A stretch of DNA of 64,000 nucleotides from Xylocopa sonorina (GCF_050948175.1 NC_135194.1:8424033-8488032); one strand, 5' to 3'. Shown: positions 37,814-52,089, counted from the stretch's first letter. Notes: generated from the sequence alone by a model not told the origin. Translations and numbers: made by a program.

Positions 37814-40800
37814 CGTGTAACGTGAATTCTTGTGGAAAATTCGAGAGCCTCGCCCGTGGAATTCCGAAAGCAAATCCGCGGGAACCGCAGGATGCGCTGC
37901 TCCATCGAGCATCGATGAATGGCAACTTTTAATGCGCGATCGTTCCAGCCAGAAGCGGTGAATCGAAATCCTCCGAGTCGGGGCGCGTGCACGCGCGTCA
38001 GCCGTTGCTGGGTTGTGCTCGCGCGGTTAGAGCAAAGAACTCTATTTGCGTGTTCCCAAGGATTCGTTTCTGTACAGAATTTCGGCAGTTTTTAATAAAA
38101 AACGGAATTGAACGACACTCGATTGATCGACGTAAAAGAGAGAGAGAGGAATAAACAGAGCGAAATGGACAGAGATGGAAACGGAAACGTGTAAATCGAA
38201 AACAGCCACCGACTGTGCAAATGTCTTTTCATTGACCGTCGAAACGCGTCCACTTGGATTGTCCGGAATTCTGGGCGGCGAATAATCCGTTCACGATCCG
38301 TCGATCAAAGGACCTGGCGACGCGCTGCAGCGCACGCGTTACACGGAATTCCCAGCGACTCAGGTAAATGTAAACGGATGCCAACCCCTTCTTATTGCAA
38401 ATGGCCGCCTGCAAAGGGAGATACGGTCTCGATCCCCTCGTTACGCGCGCCGCGAACATTCGCCAACCACCTGTAATTGCCGGTAAACCGTAAGGACGCA
38501 CCTGCAATTACGACGTTCATTCTCGACGGACACACCGCGCTAAAAACCAATTAGACGCGGCGACGCACAACCCCCATTCTTCCTCCATCCGTCCGATTCG
38601 AAGCTGGGCGCTCTTGTTCGCCGCAACAACCCACGCGGCCGAATTCTACCGCGCTTTTGTTCGTTTATTAGCCGTTGCAGGCAATCAGAATTTTCCGTGG
38701 CCCACCCATTGTTCGAGTCCCTGGTTCGAAGCTTGTTGCTTTCCTATCACTGCCCGCTGAAATCGCAGAGAGTCCGTCAGCAACGAAATTTCTCGAACGG
38801 TCGCTGAGAATTTTGGCGAAATATCGCAGCGTTGAGTAATCTGCTCGCCGGATGCTAACGAGAAATTGAGCACAGTATTTAGTCGCGAAAGAATGGATCG
38901 CGGTAAATATCGGTCTTCTCGTTCAACGGTTTAAATAATTTAACGTTCCACGTAATTGCTTCGCATTTTCCTCGCGATATCGCTGTATATTTGCCGCGTG
39001 CACGTTGTTGTTTTAGCCTTCCGGGTGGGAACGATTGTTCTACCTTTAATTTACTTTGTATAGAAGCTAGATTAATGCGTTGCTGACGTGCCGCGTTAAA
39101 GTGCCGCGTATTACGGAGGAATGTTATTGCGTTATTCCGGGGATGAGAAATGTTACGATTTAGCAGTCCCTATGTTCGTAACGAATAAACCACATATTTC
39201 ACTGCTCGCGCAAACGCGTAAATATTATACCTGCGAAGGTTTGATATTACGTCGATATAAACTGAATTCAATTTCCTTAATCCCTTCGCGTGCACACATA
39301 AATATAGGCATTGTATTTTGTTTGTTGCACGCAACGCCTAGCGATTCATTTTTATAAACAGAGATTTTATAATTTGTATTTTTGTGTGTTTAAATTAATT
39401 GAGAGGAAACGCTGGATTTTATTCGTCGAACCGTAATTTCTATTCATCGAAATTAATATCATAGAAAAAAAGAAATAAATGAACAGCATTCGTGGAAAAA
39501 TACGTTCGATTTGCCGCAGTCATTCGTGCGATTAAACTTTCGCCCCAAATACTCGCGAAAATCAAAGCTGCGCCGTTGTCCGTTCCGAGAATGATTAAAA
39601 CTTAATTGCAATTAAAATAGAATGTCGAAATTCATCAAACTTCATTCAACTCGATCTGTCGAGCTCGGTATCGGGAATAATTGAACGAACAGTTAACACC
39701 TGTTTGACGCGCATTTACAAATCACGAATGGTCGGTAGCTGACATTCGGTTATCGATAATTACCATTTTTCGCCGTGTAACGACGCATTAAAACGAGTGG
39801 TGCTCATTACTTAGTTGGTAATTATTCCGTTTCGTAATAGGCTCGCGTCGCAAATATTGCAGGACGCGCGATTTTATCAGTGAAATTTCTACGGAGTGCC
39901 GCCAAAATGTTTGCTTTTCCCTCGACAGCGAACTCAGCTAACCGCGACGAGTCGAACGGCACACCGTATCCGTGAACGGAGTTTCTAACGTAAATCGAAT
40001 TCGATGCACCGTTCGTTAACATTAATTAGAGAGTGTGCCCTGGCGCCCGAAACGCTTAACGTTGCCCTCGCCGTTTCGATGGAGGTGTAACTTGTACAAT
40101 CCGAGTAAAATGGAGTTTTGCAAGTTAAGCGAAGTAAATTGAGACGCGTTGTCGTCCTTTACCGCTAAAGCCCCCCGTCATAACTGCATACTTTGTAATA
40201 CGATGATATTTCGGTGGAACGGTGCTTTCTCTGAGACTTGTTAACTTCGAGGAAGGCGCTGTCGGAGAGGATCCTGTCGGTGGAAATTTTATTCGAATTT
40301 ATTGATTGTTAAAATACGAAAATGTGCAAAATACGTCGAGGAGTTTTTGTTACGATCGTTATTCATTATTTATTGATATTTCCTGGTAATTATAACATCG
40401 TTAAATCGCAGCAATATAAAGAAATGGAAGAAACTACGTATCCATGTTATCAGCATTTTATTTTCAACTTGTGTTTGACTTTCAGTAATTAATGTATTTA
40501 AATTAATGATCTTTTTGGCGCAGAATCCAGTTTCGCTAGCAAAACTTTCCATTTTGAATTCAATAGCTCTTTCCCTTCAATTCTCATTCCAGAGATTAAG
40601 ATCGCCCGTCTTGAACTTCTTAATTGACGCTGAAAATTTCCCGCTCCGTTCTCCACGTGAGTGGTCCTCGTGGCTTTCAAACTTTTATTAACTTCGTCGA
40701 GCATTACATTTACAGTAGTCGTACGGTTATCGGCGCGAGGATAATACGATAAATAATACGTTATTGTAAATATATCACACTCGAACGAGCCACACTGATA

Positions 40801-42236
40801 CAATTTTATAAAAAAAAAAAGTAATGCGTTCATACACGTACGCAGACCTTTGCCTCCATTTTACTTCTTCAGAAGAAACAAACATTTCTAAAACACCTAT
40901 ATGAGAAAACGCGAAATAAAAATGAAAGACCTGGCTATAATACCACCGACCAAAATGAAAGACGGACTTCTTCTCCGGAGGAACGATCCGCCCACCATAA
41001 ATAACGTAGCAGGATTAAGTTCGATCGCGTCACGTTTCTATCAGGATAATTCACCGTATCTTTTAGGGCTCCCTATCTCGCAACCCTTGCCCACAAAGGC
41101 CACAGTACCACAGGGAAAGCCTGGATCAATCCGGAAGTATCGATTCGGCCGCTCGAGCCACGGGTCCGCGAGGTCGCTCACAAGCGCGATAAGTCTCCTC
41201 GAAACTTGAGTTCCGCAGTGCCGTTGTTCGCCACAATGGGCTCGTTCGCGCGTCGAGTGCTTTCGCAACGAATGATCGGATCTCGCGACGAACGATGTTT
41301 CTTAATGTTCCCGTACAAAGCTGGTTTGTTCCGGTACAAACGACAACGTGTAGACGAGAGCCACGCGCGGTAACAGTTTGTCTGGACGCGTGTTTCCATC
41401 GGAGGAACAGCTCGCTGGGACGTCATAACGGATGACATTACACCCTCGCAGCGTACGAACTGGAGATGTCGAAATCTGTGAGAGCACTCGCGGTGGTGGT
41501 GGTCGTCGTTGCAGAAACAGCAGTTATTCCAGCCGAACAGCGCGACCTAATCGCGCAGTGAAAGCCAGAGCTTGACCATTGTACCGCGAAAGTTTTCCCA
41601 TTGTTAACGGCTTAATGTGGAAGCTTTTAATGAATGTTGGTCGCCCGGGGACGCGGTGCGAAAAATAATGGTTTTTTTTCGGACAAGCGCGGGCTGCTCG
41701 TTACTCCGACCGCCGGCAAACTGCGCTTATTTATTGGCCCATTTCATTTTTCTCCTGCTTGGAAAAAATGGCCCCGCGCTTTGATTCGCGGCAGAGATTT
41801 CAGCGGGATTCTTAGTTAACGCCGTGAAGTGTATTTTTCTGTCGTTAATGGAACACGTGTCGCAACTAGGTCAACCGACAAAAGTGATTTCTGCGAGAGA
41901 AATTAGCGAGATTTTCGTGGGAATAGGATTTAAATAGGATAGCCGCGGTACGAATATTTTCCAGACCATCCTCGAGAGGCGAGCGAGAGTAGCGAACGTG
42001 CCGCGAGCAATGAAACGGAACGCAATCTTTACGCGATACAATAAATTTGATTTTACCGGTGTCGTTCGGTGTTGAAATTCCGTTTGGATAATCTGAAGGT
42101 AGGAATTCATTAAAATCGCAGCTCGATAATCCTGGTAGCCGCTTATACCGTCGCCGGACCAGCTGGCGATTTATTGCGGATCGCGCTTTAAAGGACTTCA
42201 ACATCGCGGATTCGCCTTAGCTTTTACGATTCAACA

Positions 42237-42251
42237 TTTTTTTTTTTTTTT
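42237..42251. repeat. T15 homopolymer
   Basis: Fifteen consecutive T residues. Confidence 0.9.
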
Positions 42252-44258
42252 ACCGCGAGTAGCTTGGAAATCTGTAAATCACTTTCAGCTGTGCGTTTAA
42301 CGAGCACGCTGCATGCACTGTTTCATCCCTTCTTGTGTTTCTTACCTCTGATACGAGGTTTCTAATGGCCAGTATTTCCTTCGACTCGATCCTGAACGCG
42401 ATAATTGTTAGTTTAAAATAAATTCGTGGCATCGAACATATCATGGAGATATAGAAAGCAGTTAGAATTCGAATGAATCGCATTTGTCCGATTTTTCTAT
42501 GCGCTCGCGTATACGACTCTCGTATTAGCTATCCAAGATAAATCAGCCAAATGGATTTTCAATGTAGAACCGTACGAGTGCCTAAAAGCGTCCGTGGCGG
42601 AACGTATGAGCCTCAGAAATGCACATGCGATATCACACGCAGAAGAATAATGGAAAATATAGTAATCTGGGATATTCTTTAGCAAAGTAGCTTTCAGTTC
42701 GTGTTTTCAAAACCGTTTCTCAGTAGGACAATAGGCGACTCTTCTGAAAGCTGACGAATTATCAATTTAAGTCATGAATGCATAAAATAATCTACAAAGG
42801 AGATATTTCTGGGTCCGCGTATGAGACATTATAAACGTCGTAACGAAAGCCCCCTTCGTTTTTCCACCGCCGTCATGTTTATGCATTACGATAGTGATGT
42901 TTTATGCGAACTTTTATATGCTACTAAAAGCTTCGTAAGGTATGTACGTACACGAGCTTCTCTGCCAGTTCCGCGCATAAGATATGGAAATTGCCTTAGT
43001 CACTCTAAGCGATCCGGCTTTTTTCCCTCCCCGTAATTAGTGGGCTGTAATATCGTTTCTTGGTAGTGCCAATTTCGCGTAGGACGTTACATGGCTACGC
43101 AAGAGTTAATCTTCTAGTCCGTATCGCGAATACGTTATACAGTTTGCATTGTGAAGCATGTGTACTGTGAAACAGTAAACCGTTTCCACTGCAATTGTTT
43201 ATTTCGATAATCGAATTTCGTAATCGATCAACATTGCCAGTATTTACGCTTCCATCATCTGACTGCATTAAATAATTAAATTTGATACTATATTAATTAT
43301 GGTTAACCAATCCCCGAACGCACAATACGCGTTACAACGATATCGATTTTAATAATCAGCAACCGTACCGAAACGCACAAAGGAACAGCTGCGCCTCGCC
43401 TGGTGAAATTGCAATAAACTGACAGGGTGACGTCGAAAATTTATCTGAAAATTCTTATCCGCGCCGAATTTATTGCCTCGTCGCTTGAATGTTCGTCGAC
43501 GTTGTTACGTCTGAAATTTTTTCGAAATTGAACAAAACTGAGTCGTCGTCGCGCGATTCCACCACCCCCTCCTCAACCCCTGTCTCGTCAATCGTAGACG
43601 TCTCATCGAAAAACAGGGGTTTGAAAATTGCTATTCGTTTGCTTTTATGCTCAAAGTTCGGAATTTTTCGAATATGCACAATACCCGTGAGCAACCTGAT
43701 AAATCTTGCCACAGACACAGCAATTTGCAATTCATTATTTCACGTGGTAGGCCTGCGATATACCTGCTTTGATTAAACGTCAAATTACCTTGATTGGGGC
43801 ATAAATTGGGGCATTAGAATCGACGATCAATCAGGGTGACGGGGTAGATACGTTTTCCTCGTTGTCTCTGCCACGCGAACTTCGATCTCGTGCGTTCAGG
43901 ATCGAACGATCGTCGCTCGCGAGCTTCGCGCAGAGCTTTTTCGTTATCGATTATTTGCCTCGTTTAATGCTCGAAAGTTTCGCGCACAGTTCTTGCCCGA
44001 GCAAGTATCAAACGATCACTTCTCGTATATTGATTAAATGCAGCGTATAAAGCGAAATAAATGCAGCGTATCCTTGCTCGAAATGCCTGCTCGATATTTA
44101 AATCAATTTTAATTAATGCAATTGAAACTGACGCGATCTTTTATCGTGACATCGGTGGTTCTCAATTTCCAACGAGCGTAAATGTGTATGGCAGTGTTTC
44201 GTAAATGCTTTTAACAACTTTTAATCATCCCCTTCTCTCTGCTATTCTTTTTTTCCTC

Positions 44259-44298
44259 TTTCTCTCTCACTCTCTCTCTCTCTCGCTCTCTCTCTCTT
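44259..44298. repeat. CT dinucleotide microsatellite, interrupted
   Basis: About 40 bases of CT units interrupted once by AC and once by G. Confidence 0.85.
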
Positions 44299-45659
44299 TA
44301 TATGTTTCTCGTTAAATCATCCCTATTCTAGTCACAGAAATTGTTCTTTTATTCAGCGCCACTTGACGATTTTGCATTCCCAGTAACGTTCGACGGCTCG
44401 CTCAGCGGATCTTTAAAAATCCACAGAGGACGCTTCCGATCTATTGCCTTTAACATGCCATTAAAATCGGACGTGATTTCCATTTCGATGCAAATCGTGT
44501 AATTACGGACGATGATGAATGACGACAGAGTATCGAGCAACGCCAACGTGCCGATGTGTACGAATGTCCCTCGTACTGTACCCAGAAAACGATTTCTCTT
44601 GACGCTTCACCCGTCAAGAGATCAAAATGGCTTCTTCGATGTACACACTGTTACACGAATTAGTAGTTCTTTAAAACGTTTCATAATTTCCTTTGAAAAT
44701 TTCGCCACAACCTTTTCGCAGCAACGTTTAGTTTCTCTTTTACTGACACTCACTCTTCATTTCTCTTCTTTTATGATTCCTCTTCTCGATAAAGCAACGG
44801 ATCGTGTAGATCTCTCGCGAATGCGATAAAAAATTTGTATTCGAAACGATGATAACTACGAGTAATAAAGGGAAGAGCATCGGCCTCCGAATTCATTCGA
44901 CGAACCCTCCAATACCAAGAAGGGTGTAAAAACGAGTCGCGATCATTCACGTCCCCGATATACTATCGGAGAAGCTTTCTCATTTATCCTCCATCGGTCC
45001 GCACCAACTCGAGAGCGACCACTCAGTTTCTTCACCTTTAAGTTTCTCATTAATCTTCCCCCGCCACGTCCGCGTTCCCGATCCACCAGTGATCCACATA
45101 TTTCCCCGTTACGTCGACGTGCGCGGTTTTTGTTCCACCCCCGTTCGTGGACGCGCGCGCGTCTCCCCCGCGATTGTCAAGCCGACGACTGGGCTGGCCG
45201 ACTGTTAATTAGAAACAAAGTTCGGTAACATCGCGGCCACGAATTATTCCGCGCCGTTGCGCGCGTTTTATCGACACAATGAAGTAGAACGAACGACAGC
45301 TAGGGGTGGTTTCCTGTTCGAGCGTTCGCGACGAATCACAGCAACAGTTTGCTTCGGATTAGTCAAGCGTGATTCAAGTTTTTATTTTTACGAAATCAAA
45401 CCTATACAATATAGTAACCGTAACGATTCTCTGAGAAATTCTATCCGTTCTCGATAAATTGAAGATGGAAAATCGGGGCTTCGAACGAACCACCATGGAC
45501 GAAGAGATCGTTTGGCTGCATCGAACGTGGCTTCGAGGGTGGGCGAGGCGAAGTGGCGAACGAAAAACAGAGGAACGCGGAGGACGGTGAAAATTTCGCT
45601 GGCCAGCATGATTCGAGGTCGGTTGAACCCGGTGAATTTCAATTCTCCACTTTTATCAG

Positions 45660-45823
45660 CACGTTTCACGTACGACGGAGAGATCCAACGACCACCTGTG
45701 TACGCCGCTGGCGCACAGGGTCGTCCGATGTCCGCTACCGATACCGACTGTCAAAACAGGCCCGTGCCGTCGCCCACGGGGCTTCGTCGAGCCCCAATTA
45801 CGGCTAATCAGTTTCGTCGATGA
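45660..45823 (+). CDS. Candidate terminal exon, product unknown
   Basis: A good acceptor (aattctccacttttatcag) precedes 45,660. Entered in phase 1, a frame of 53 codons runs to TGA at 45,821-45,823. It begins RFTYDGEIQRPPVYAAGAQG and is rich in polar residues, proline and glycine, which looks more protein-like than most frames in the window. Its phase matches the donors at 3,940 and 27,325, but linkage is not shown. The frame is also open upstream to 45,512, so the acceptor is not required by the frame. No domain is recognised. Confidence 0.22.
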
Positions 45824-46032
45824 CATCTTTGAGCGTGCATGGCTTTAATTAGAAGCGCGGATGCCGCCTGTCGTCCTTGATTATCGGTTCCCGACGACAT
45901 AGTCGACGACTGCCGCGACCCCGCCCAGCGGAAAGTAGACGTTCCGATGTTGTGGAACCGGTATCACGAGGGGACGTACGGATTTCCAACCATTAAATCG
46001 TTACGTCCGTCGTGGAAACGAACGAAGGATAC

Positions 46033-46290
46033 ACACGATTCTCAGAAAAATTTCTATGCTACCAAAGATCGTATGGTCCTTTTAAAAATGTTCTTGGCTC
46101 TAATCGACGACTATGTCAATGCTACAGTGATTAAGATGGTGTAATAATTTTTATATGGATGCACGATCGTCAGAAAAATGTTCATGGTACCAAATATCGT
46201 ATGGTTCTTTTAGAAAGTTCTTGGCTCTAATCGACGACTATGTAAATGTTAAAATAGTTGGGGTGGTGTAATGATTTTTATACGACTGTC
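46033..46290. repeat. Imperfect two-copy tandem duplication, about 128 bp
   Basis: The block with cacgat, cagaaaaat, accaaa, atcgtatggt and the exact run ttggctctaatcgacgacta occurs twice, offset by about 128 bases (46,035 and 46,163). The second copy has small deletions and substitutions. Short similarity continues just after 46,284. This is a local duplication, non-coding. Confidence 0.85.
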
Positions 46291-48391
46291 AAGAAATATT
46301 GACTGTCGATGCATACATTTTTGGTTTCGAATAGAGAGAGGAAAAGGATGAAAATGGTTAATTTGGTGCAGCTTCCTTCAACGGGATGTGGATACACGAG
46401 GATATCTGGGCGGTGTAAACGTTTACTCGATAATAATTGTCCCCGCAGTTTGATGCAGATTTCCTATGCAAATGAACCGTTTTGCATGAACGTTTTGGGA
46501 GCCACTTGAATACGGTTGCGGTCCACCTGATCTACCGATACGCGGCTTTACGAGTTTGTTATAAACGCGGTGTTTGTTATTTGCCGGGACCGCGAGAGGA
46601 ATTCCGGCCTCGTTTTGGATTATCTCGATCGCCGCAGAGAGTTGTTTCGACAATTTGATTCGATCATTCCCGGTACGGACGAAGGAAAGTTAATGATAAT
46701 CAGCTACGCGGTTGGACACGGGAGTCACTTACATTTTTAACTTCGTTAATTAACGCGACGAGCGAATTCAACGAAATTTGACTTTATGATCGCCAGTGCG
46801 CAGACAGCGTGGGCCTGTACAGGAAATTCCTCGAGTCTGTACATTTCTAGTTTGGTAAATTTCAAAAAATATGGAACGACAGGTGTAATATAGCTGTGGC
46901 CTTTTTCGAGAGTAATACGTTTCGAAGATAAAAGTAGTAATGAACATTTTCTACTTCTCGTGAAGGGAGAAATCTATTTCTTCTCCCTACCTTCCATCTT
47001 TTTTTTCCCTTGCCGTTAGTTTTACGGACTTACAGGAAAACTTTGGTAACCCGACAATTCCAGTTCCTTTGAATCTCTGGAGATTGTAGGATATCTCAAT
47101 AGAAGCCTCGAGCAATTTTTCCTTCTCGCCGCAGTTTCAGTTCCCTCGGAGCAAAGGTACCCCCCTGTTTTCTGCGCTACAACCTGAGAACTGTAATAAA
47201 AAAATTGTTGGCGAAAATTTAACGACCCTCGTACCAGACTTTCGTTCTAAATATGGATACGCGTATTAAACTTTCGCCCGTTCAAAGTTCCACCCGATCA
47301 ACATTTCGGAAACAATTTGCCGTTTCAGGTACAGTTTTAAAGTAAATACACATTGCGCAGCATCGAACAGCAATAGCTGTTCCGCTGAACAGCGGCGGGA
47401 CATGTCGTTCTGTTTACGAAACTTTCATGCCACTGTCTTCTGCGTTTTCGACCAAATTTAATCGCGCAGTTTTCGCAGTCGATGCTCAAGTTCAAAAGCA
47501 TCGGACAGGTAAATAAATTTTTTGTTGAATAAACGTACAAACGAGTCGAAGAAATAAAAAAATTGCGCGTTCGATTCCATTGTTCGTCGAAGTCCATGAA
47601 TAAATCTGATTCAGAGTCCAAAAAACGAATCGCGATACGAATTTATTAAGCGCAAAAGTGAATTTAATATATTTCCCATTGTCTCGTCGGAAATGGACCC
47701 ACATCACTGGTAGAATAATTCTTCCCGCAACGCGCGATATCCTATTGACGATGATATTTAATTGAAATGCCAAGAAAGAACCAATTATCGAAAAGTATAT
47801 TGTCCAGCATAATCGAAGCGAGATAATCTCCCATATATCCCGGCGTTAGACGCGCAATCGATACCATCGAATGAAACGTGGAATCACTATAGTCGAAGGT
47901 GGTGCTTAATCAAACAGAGCGAAGGAAAGTATTCGTAAGTCGATACCACTGAACCTTGGGGTAGTTAATTGAACGCGTCGATGCTTGTAGGGTTGATTTC
48001 GCGGCCGCGTAAACAAGAGCTTTCTCACCCTCGCCAGAGGAAGCACAGGATGGCACGACATCGAGAACCAGCCTCGATTGAGTACTTCGACGGGGCTGAG
48101 GACGCCTTCTCAAACATCCGCGCGGTTAGTGTTACCTTGATATATTTCAGAGATGTACACGCTGCGGATTACGCGTACCTCCGTTTCCTGTTAAATCATA
48201 CAAATCTCTCTCGGCTCGAGTCGAGGCAAACTCTCGAGTCAGACTTTTTCATTCGATCCCTTTGAGCAGCACCCTCGCAGCCTTTCAGAGGCGTTAAAAT
48301 AGAGCGGCTCCTTTGGCCGACACCTCGGTGTCATTTAATTTTCCCGAAGCGGAGTGAAAAGAAATTCTTGCCGACCAGAAGCCCACAAAAG

Positions 48392-48412
48392 GTGCACGGA
48401 GCTTCCGTGCAC
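48392..48412. repeat. Short perfect hairpin
   Basis: The arms gtgcacgga and tccgtgcac flank gct, giving a 9-bp perfect inverted repeat. Confidence 0.8.
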
Positions 48413-50323
48413 GGGGGAAGAATTACGGGCGTCGAAGCAGGTTAGGGTCCCGCGGACGCTTAACGTCGTTGATTAACATTCAAATGGAGGCCTTCAATTC
48501 CGAACCGCTCCGCAAACCGTTACATAACGAGCTTTAAGATGCGCAGGAGCGGAGTTCATTGAAATGCTGATGATCTTCAGCCGCGGGACGCGTTCAGGAA
48601 GCTAAACGGCGACGAAACCCCGTGGAAGATCGAAGACAAAGTGCATACGAGGGACGCGATTGATCATCGACGATCGTCGAGGCCTCTCGTTTCGCGACAT
48701 TCCAAAGTGGAATGCCAGGGGACAAACGCGATGATCGATAGAAGGGACGAAGCTCGATTCTCTTTGGGGCAACGTGCGTGAGAACGTTCGAGCAGAATTC
48801 TCAGGATCCACTAGCGGAGACTTCGTTCCAGCTCGCAGGATCCCGGGTTTCGTGGCGAAACTAGAAAAGTTCCGCGAAGTCCTATAAATTTCGGTGCCTC
48901 CCTCGGATGGGCCGAGGTTATTCCTGGTGCTTTTAGCGGTGGTGCTCGCCCAAGATTACTCTCCTTTTTGCCGGTGTTCCGCGGCACGGATCGAGGTCCG
49001 TTGAACATCGCAAAGGCGAAACTTTGCGCCGGAATATTACGAGGAATATCGGCGCGTTACGTCGGGTAGCTGCTCTCCCGTGGAACTTACCAGGCCACGT
49101 TTCCTATGCGAGCTCGCCGATCGATTTTTGTTACGAGGGTTGATTCACGTGCTCGCCCTAGCGACGTAGGGCGGGAATCCACGACGTTTAAAGCCACACA
49201 ACAGTGTAATCCAAAACACTGCGCCGGAGCGACGAGTCACAGCGACAGGATTGATCCTCGAGCGTGTTCCGCCGTGCTCATCGCGAGACCTGTTGGATTT
49301 ACACCTGAACAACGTTTCACACTGGCTCACTCTATTACCTCGAACGCTGCGACGCGTATTGAACACTTCACTGCGAAACTGTCGGAACTTGGCCTTTATT
49401 TCACTGAACCGCACAAGACTTCCATTCAACGGAGGAAACGATTCCCATCCACTTGCCGCGCGGCAGCACTTCGCCTCAGCGGCGAACGCCAACACCTTTT
49501 CACGAGATCGCGCTCATCGATCGACTACTAATTAGCCAGCCGATTCAGCAAACTCGTTACCTATAAATGCACCCGGTTAATTATTCCCCGTGTCGCGCGG
49601 ATTCATCTATTCAGCCGCTCTCGCCATTTATTCCTGCCACGAATCGACGCACCGATCCGTACCGACGTGACGACGGTGTTCCTCCGCGACCGACGATCAC
49701 TATTCCGACAGACGTCTCGCACCAAGCCGGAACGAGTGTGCTCTGCTGCTGGTTCGCGTCGCGAGAACGAGCCACGTGACAATGTTTCCCGTAGCCAGTA
49801 CTACCGCACCATCGAGAGAACTCGAGGACTGCCACCCCTGGTTCGTGAGACGCAGACGTACGCGTTCACGAGACCGTGGACGTTAACCTTCCACCGCCCA
49901 ACCGAGATTCACTTTAGACCCAGCTCCCGTCGGCGAACACCTCCCTCGTTTCGTTTACACCCCACTCCGTAAGTCCGCGCCCGTAGCAACCCCTAGAACG
50001 ATGCCAACCGGCGTCCTTCTCGCGAGGACGTTCTCAGAGCAACGGGCGATCGACCGTACACCACATGGACGCCTAACCTCGAACCACGAAGGACACCACG
50101 GGTGGCACTGCCTCGTGCGACGCGTACAAGACGTCGGGTGCCGCGCTGTTCGACCACGTGTTCGAAAACAACGATACGTCCACCGTCGATCCTCGGCTGT
50201 TAACTGTTATCGTGCCGCGGCGCGACTGCCTAGCGTGCGCGTATCATCCGCGACGTACGCCGACCCGAAATTCCTCGTCGAACGGAACACACGCGAGCTT
50301 TCGAGCGCGCGCACCATCCAGAG

Positions 50324-50370
50324 GATATATATGTATCTGTATATATATATATATATATATATATCTATAT
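50324..50370. repeat. AT microsatellite
   Basis: The core is 24 bases of alternating AT at 50,341-50,364, with interrupted TA units on both sides. It sits abruptly inside GC-rich sequence. Confidence 0.9.
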
Positions 50371-50571
50371 CACTGACCACTGCTGCGACGGTCGCACAGA
50401 ATCTGGAGCTTCATTCAGGACTGAAAAGTTCGCGACGGGACCCCCAGCGAACTCGACGCAGCGTCGCTCGTTCCGGAACGAACGACGCCCTGTTGTCGTC
50501 GCGGCACGGGGTGAACGCACGACTTTGCGGATGACGATCCGCGCCCTCCACCACCCAGAAACTACCTTCCG

Positions 50572-50660
50572 CCGTTACCACCGCCACCGCCGCCGCCGCT
50601 GCCGCCACCTCCACTCCCCTCTACCACCACCTCCACCACCGCCGCCAACGTCACCCACCT
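50572..50660. repeat. CCG/CCA trinucleotide-rich tract
   Basis: Repeated ccg and cca/acc units. On the plus strand one frame (50,525-50,806) reads as arginine/histidine-rich and then proline-rich. On the minus strand another frame gives an alanine run. This is low-complexity expansion and may or may not be translated. Confidence 0.75.
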
Positions 50661-51453
50661 CCACCGCTTTCACAACCATCCCCCACTTCCTCCACCAACA
50701 CCATCCCACGGATCCACCACCGGTTAGGCCGTCTCTGTATTGCGAATATTACCAATACCGGGGGTTCCAGTTGGGAAATCCTGTTCCACTGCTACCGCCG
50801 CCGTGAACCTGAACCGACTAGCCTACCATCCGGTTCGAGGGTGGCGCAACACCACGGACGCAGATATTTAACGGTAATGTTGCACGCTCGCGCTGCACGC
50901 GCGTACAACCCCGCGTGTCCCGCGCGCGGGACTCTGCCTGCGTTACTGGATAACAGGATCGCGAGATTATGTAGCGGAACGCCTGACGAACAGGCGCGCG
51001 CGAGGGGTGGAAGTGTTGTTTAAACTTCCTATCCGTCACCCGGTGGGGCTGTTGTCGAGCCGTCAACGGGGTGACTGATGAACAGCCGCGCGGCCAGGAT
51101 TTTCTGACGTCTATAAAAGTTTTATTACGCGTGCCCCCATAAATCTGCCCTCTGCTCGTCCGAAACTACCGGTTGTTAACATTCGTCAACGCGGAAGCGG
51201 ACTTTCTCTCGAGCCGTTTAGGAACCGCCTGTAGAACCTGCCTTATCCCCCGTCCGTCCGCCTTGTACAGAGATTTCACGAACACCAGCGTGCTCGGTAC
51301 CTGCGCGAGAATCGCAGCATCGCCGGTGCGGACCCACAGACGCACCGTACACACCGTTTAAACGCGACCAACACAGAGGGTACGACTCAACGCGCCCCTC
51401 CAGCCTAGACATCGACACGTAGAACCGTGTAGGGTTCGCGTGCACACACCAGA

Positions 51454-51469
51454 AGAGAGAGAGAGAGAG
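51454..51469. repeat. GA dinucleotide microsatellite
   Basis: Eight GA units. Confidence 0.85.
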
Positions 51470-52089
51470 GTTCTTCGTGGCTACGAGCGGATCCTGCCGC
51501 ACGGTTCTCAGCCAGCGGTTCTCCTCCTCGCGCAGGTCAGAATCCCCGTGACGGTTGACAAGAATGGACAACAAGGGTGGCGAGGTCTACGGCGTCCTGC
51601 TCGCTCGCTCCCTTGCCGGTTCTCTCCTGGCCTGTGTTTACAGGGCGTCTCGACGCAGGCGCCACCACGGTGTTGGGTGGTCGCGCCTCGAACCTCCGAC
51701 GTCGATCGAATCCCCAATTGGGTGGGAGATGTGGGCACCTGCGGGACGTCGGGACGCGGGAGGCCACGCTCGAGGTTAGGGGAGAACGCGGAACCCTTCG
51801 CACTAGCAGAACGACCTGTACGGGGGCTGCGATAACGCCGCCGCGACGCGCGGCTTTCTGAATGGAGACAAAGCTGCGGCGATCCGTCGCGAGAGACGCT
51901 CGACTTTCGTCTCTCGGAAGGATTCGGTTTAATGGCCACTTGGCCAGCCCGATGACCCACTTTGCCTGTTTCGCTCGACTGCACTCGATCGAGTAGGCGT
52001 TCACCGCGACCCGGGATCGTCGGCTGTTTCGTTAATGTCGCTCCGTTGCTGGATGTTTTATGGAACGTGTCAGGATCGAGGGTCGCTTG

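Larger units (their letters stand above)
37814..45659. other. Non-coding stretch, mostly featureless
   Basis: No gene is supported. Contents noted are a GA tract at 38,137-38,148, an A-run at 40,810-40,820, a T15 run at 42,237-42,251 and a CT-rich tract at 44,259-44,298. Unrecognised ATG frames occur at 39,121-39,357 (78 codons) and 43,489-43,776 (95 codons, serine-rich start then hydrophobic). The second overlaps an equally long minus-strand frame, so neither is convincing. The part at 45,000-45,200 is GC-rich. Confidence 0.5.
45824..48900. other. Non-coding stretch
   Basis: No gene is supported. It contains the 128-bp duplication at about 46.03-46.29 kb. AT-rich sequence covers 46,840-47,010 and 47,500-47,800. 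From 48,290 the composition rises toward the GC-rich block. Confidence 0.5.

Noticed and set aside
38711..38720. gttcgagtcc, a tRNA T-loop-like string
   Set aside because: No upstream A-box or cloverleaf pairing is seen.
44154..44167. ggtggttctcaatt, similar to a hAT terminus
   Set aside because: No matching inverted terminus within a few kilobases and no 8-bp duplication.
49085..49260. Minus-strand GTAAGT donor with open frame upstream
   Set aside because: The frame has no start and no pyrimidine-rich acceptor. Composition explains the openness.
50525..50806. Proline-rich plus-strand frame
   Set aside because: It comes from the CCG/CCA repeat tract. Other frames are also low-complexity, with no splice or start support.
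51577..51861. Two overlapping frames after the acceptor-like site at 51,643
   Set aside because: Both frames are open for compositional reasons and the donor (GTTAGG) is weak, so I cannot choose one and do not list an exon.
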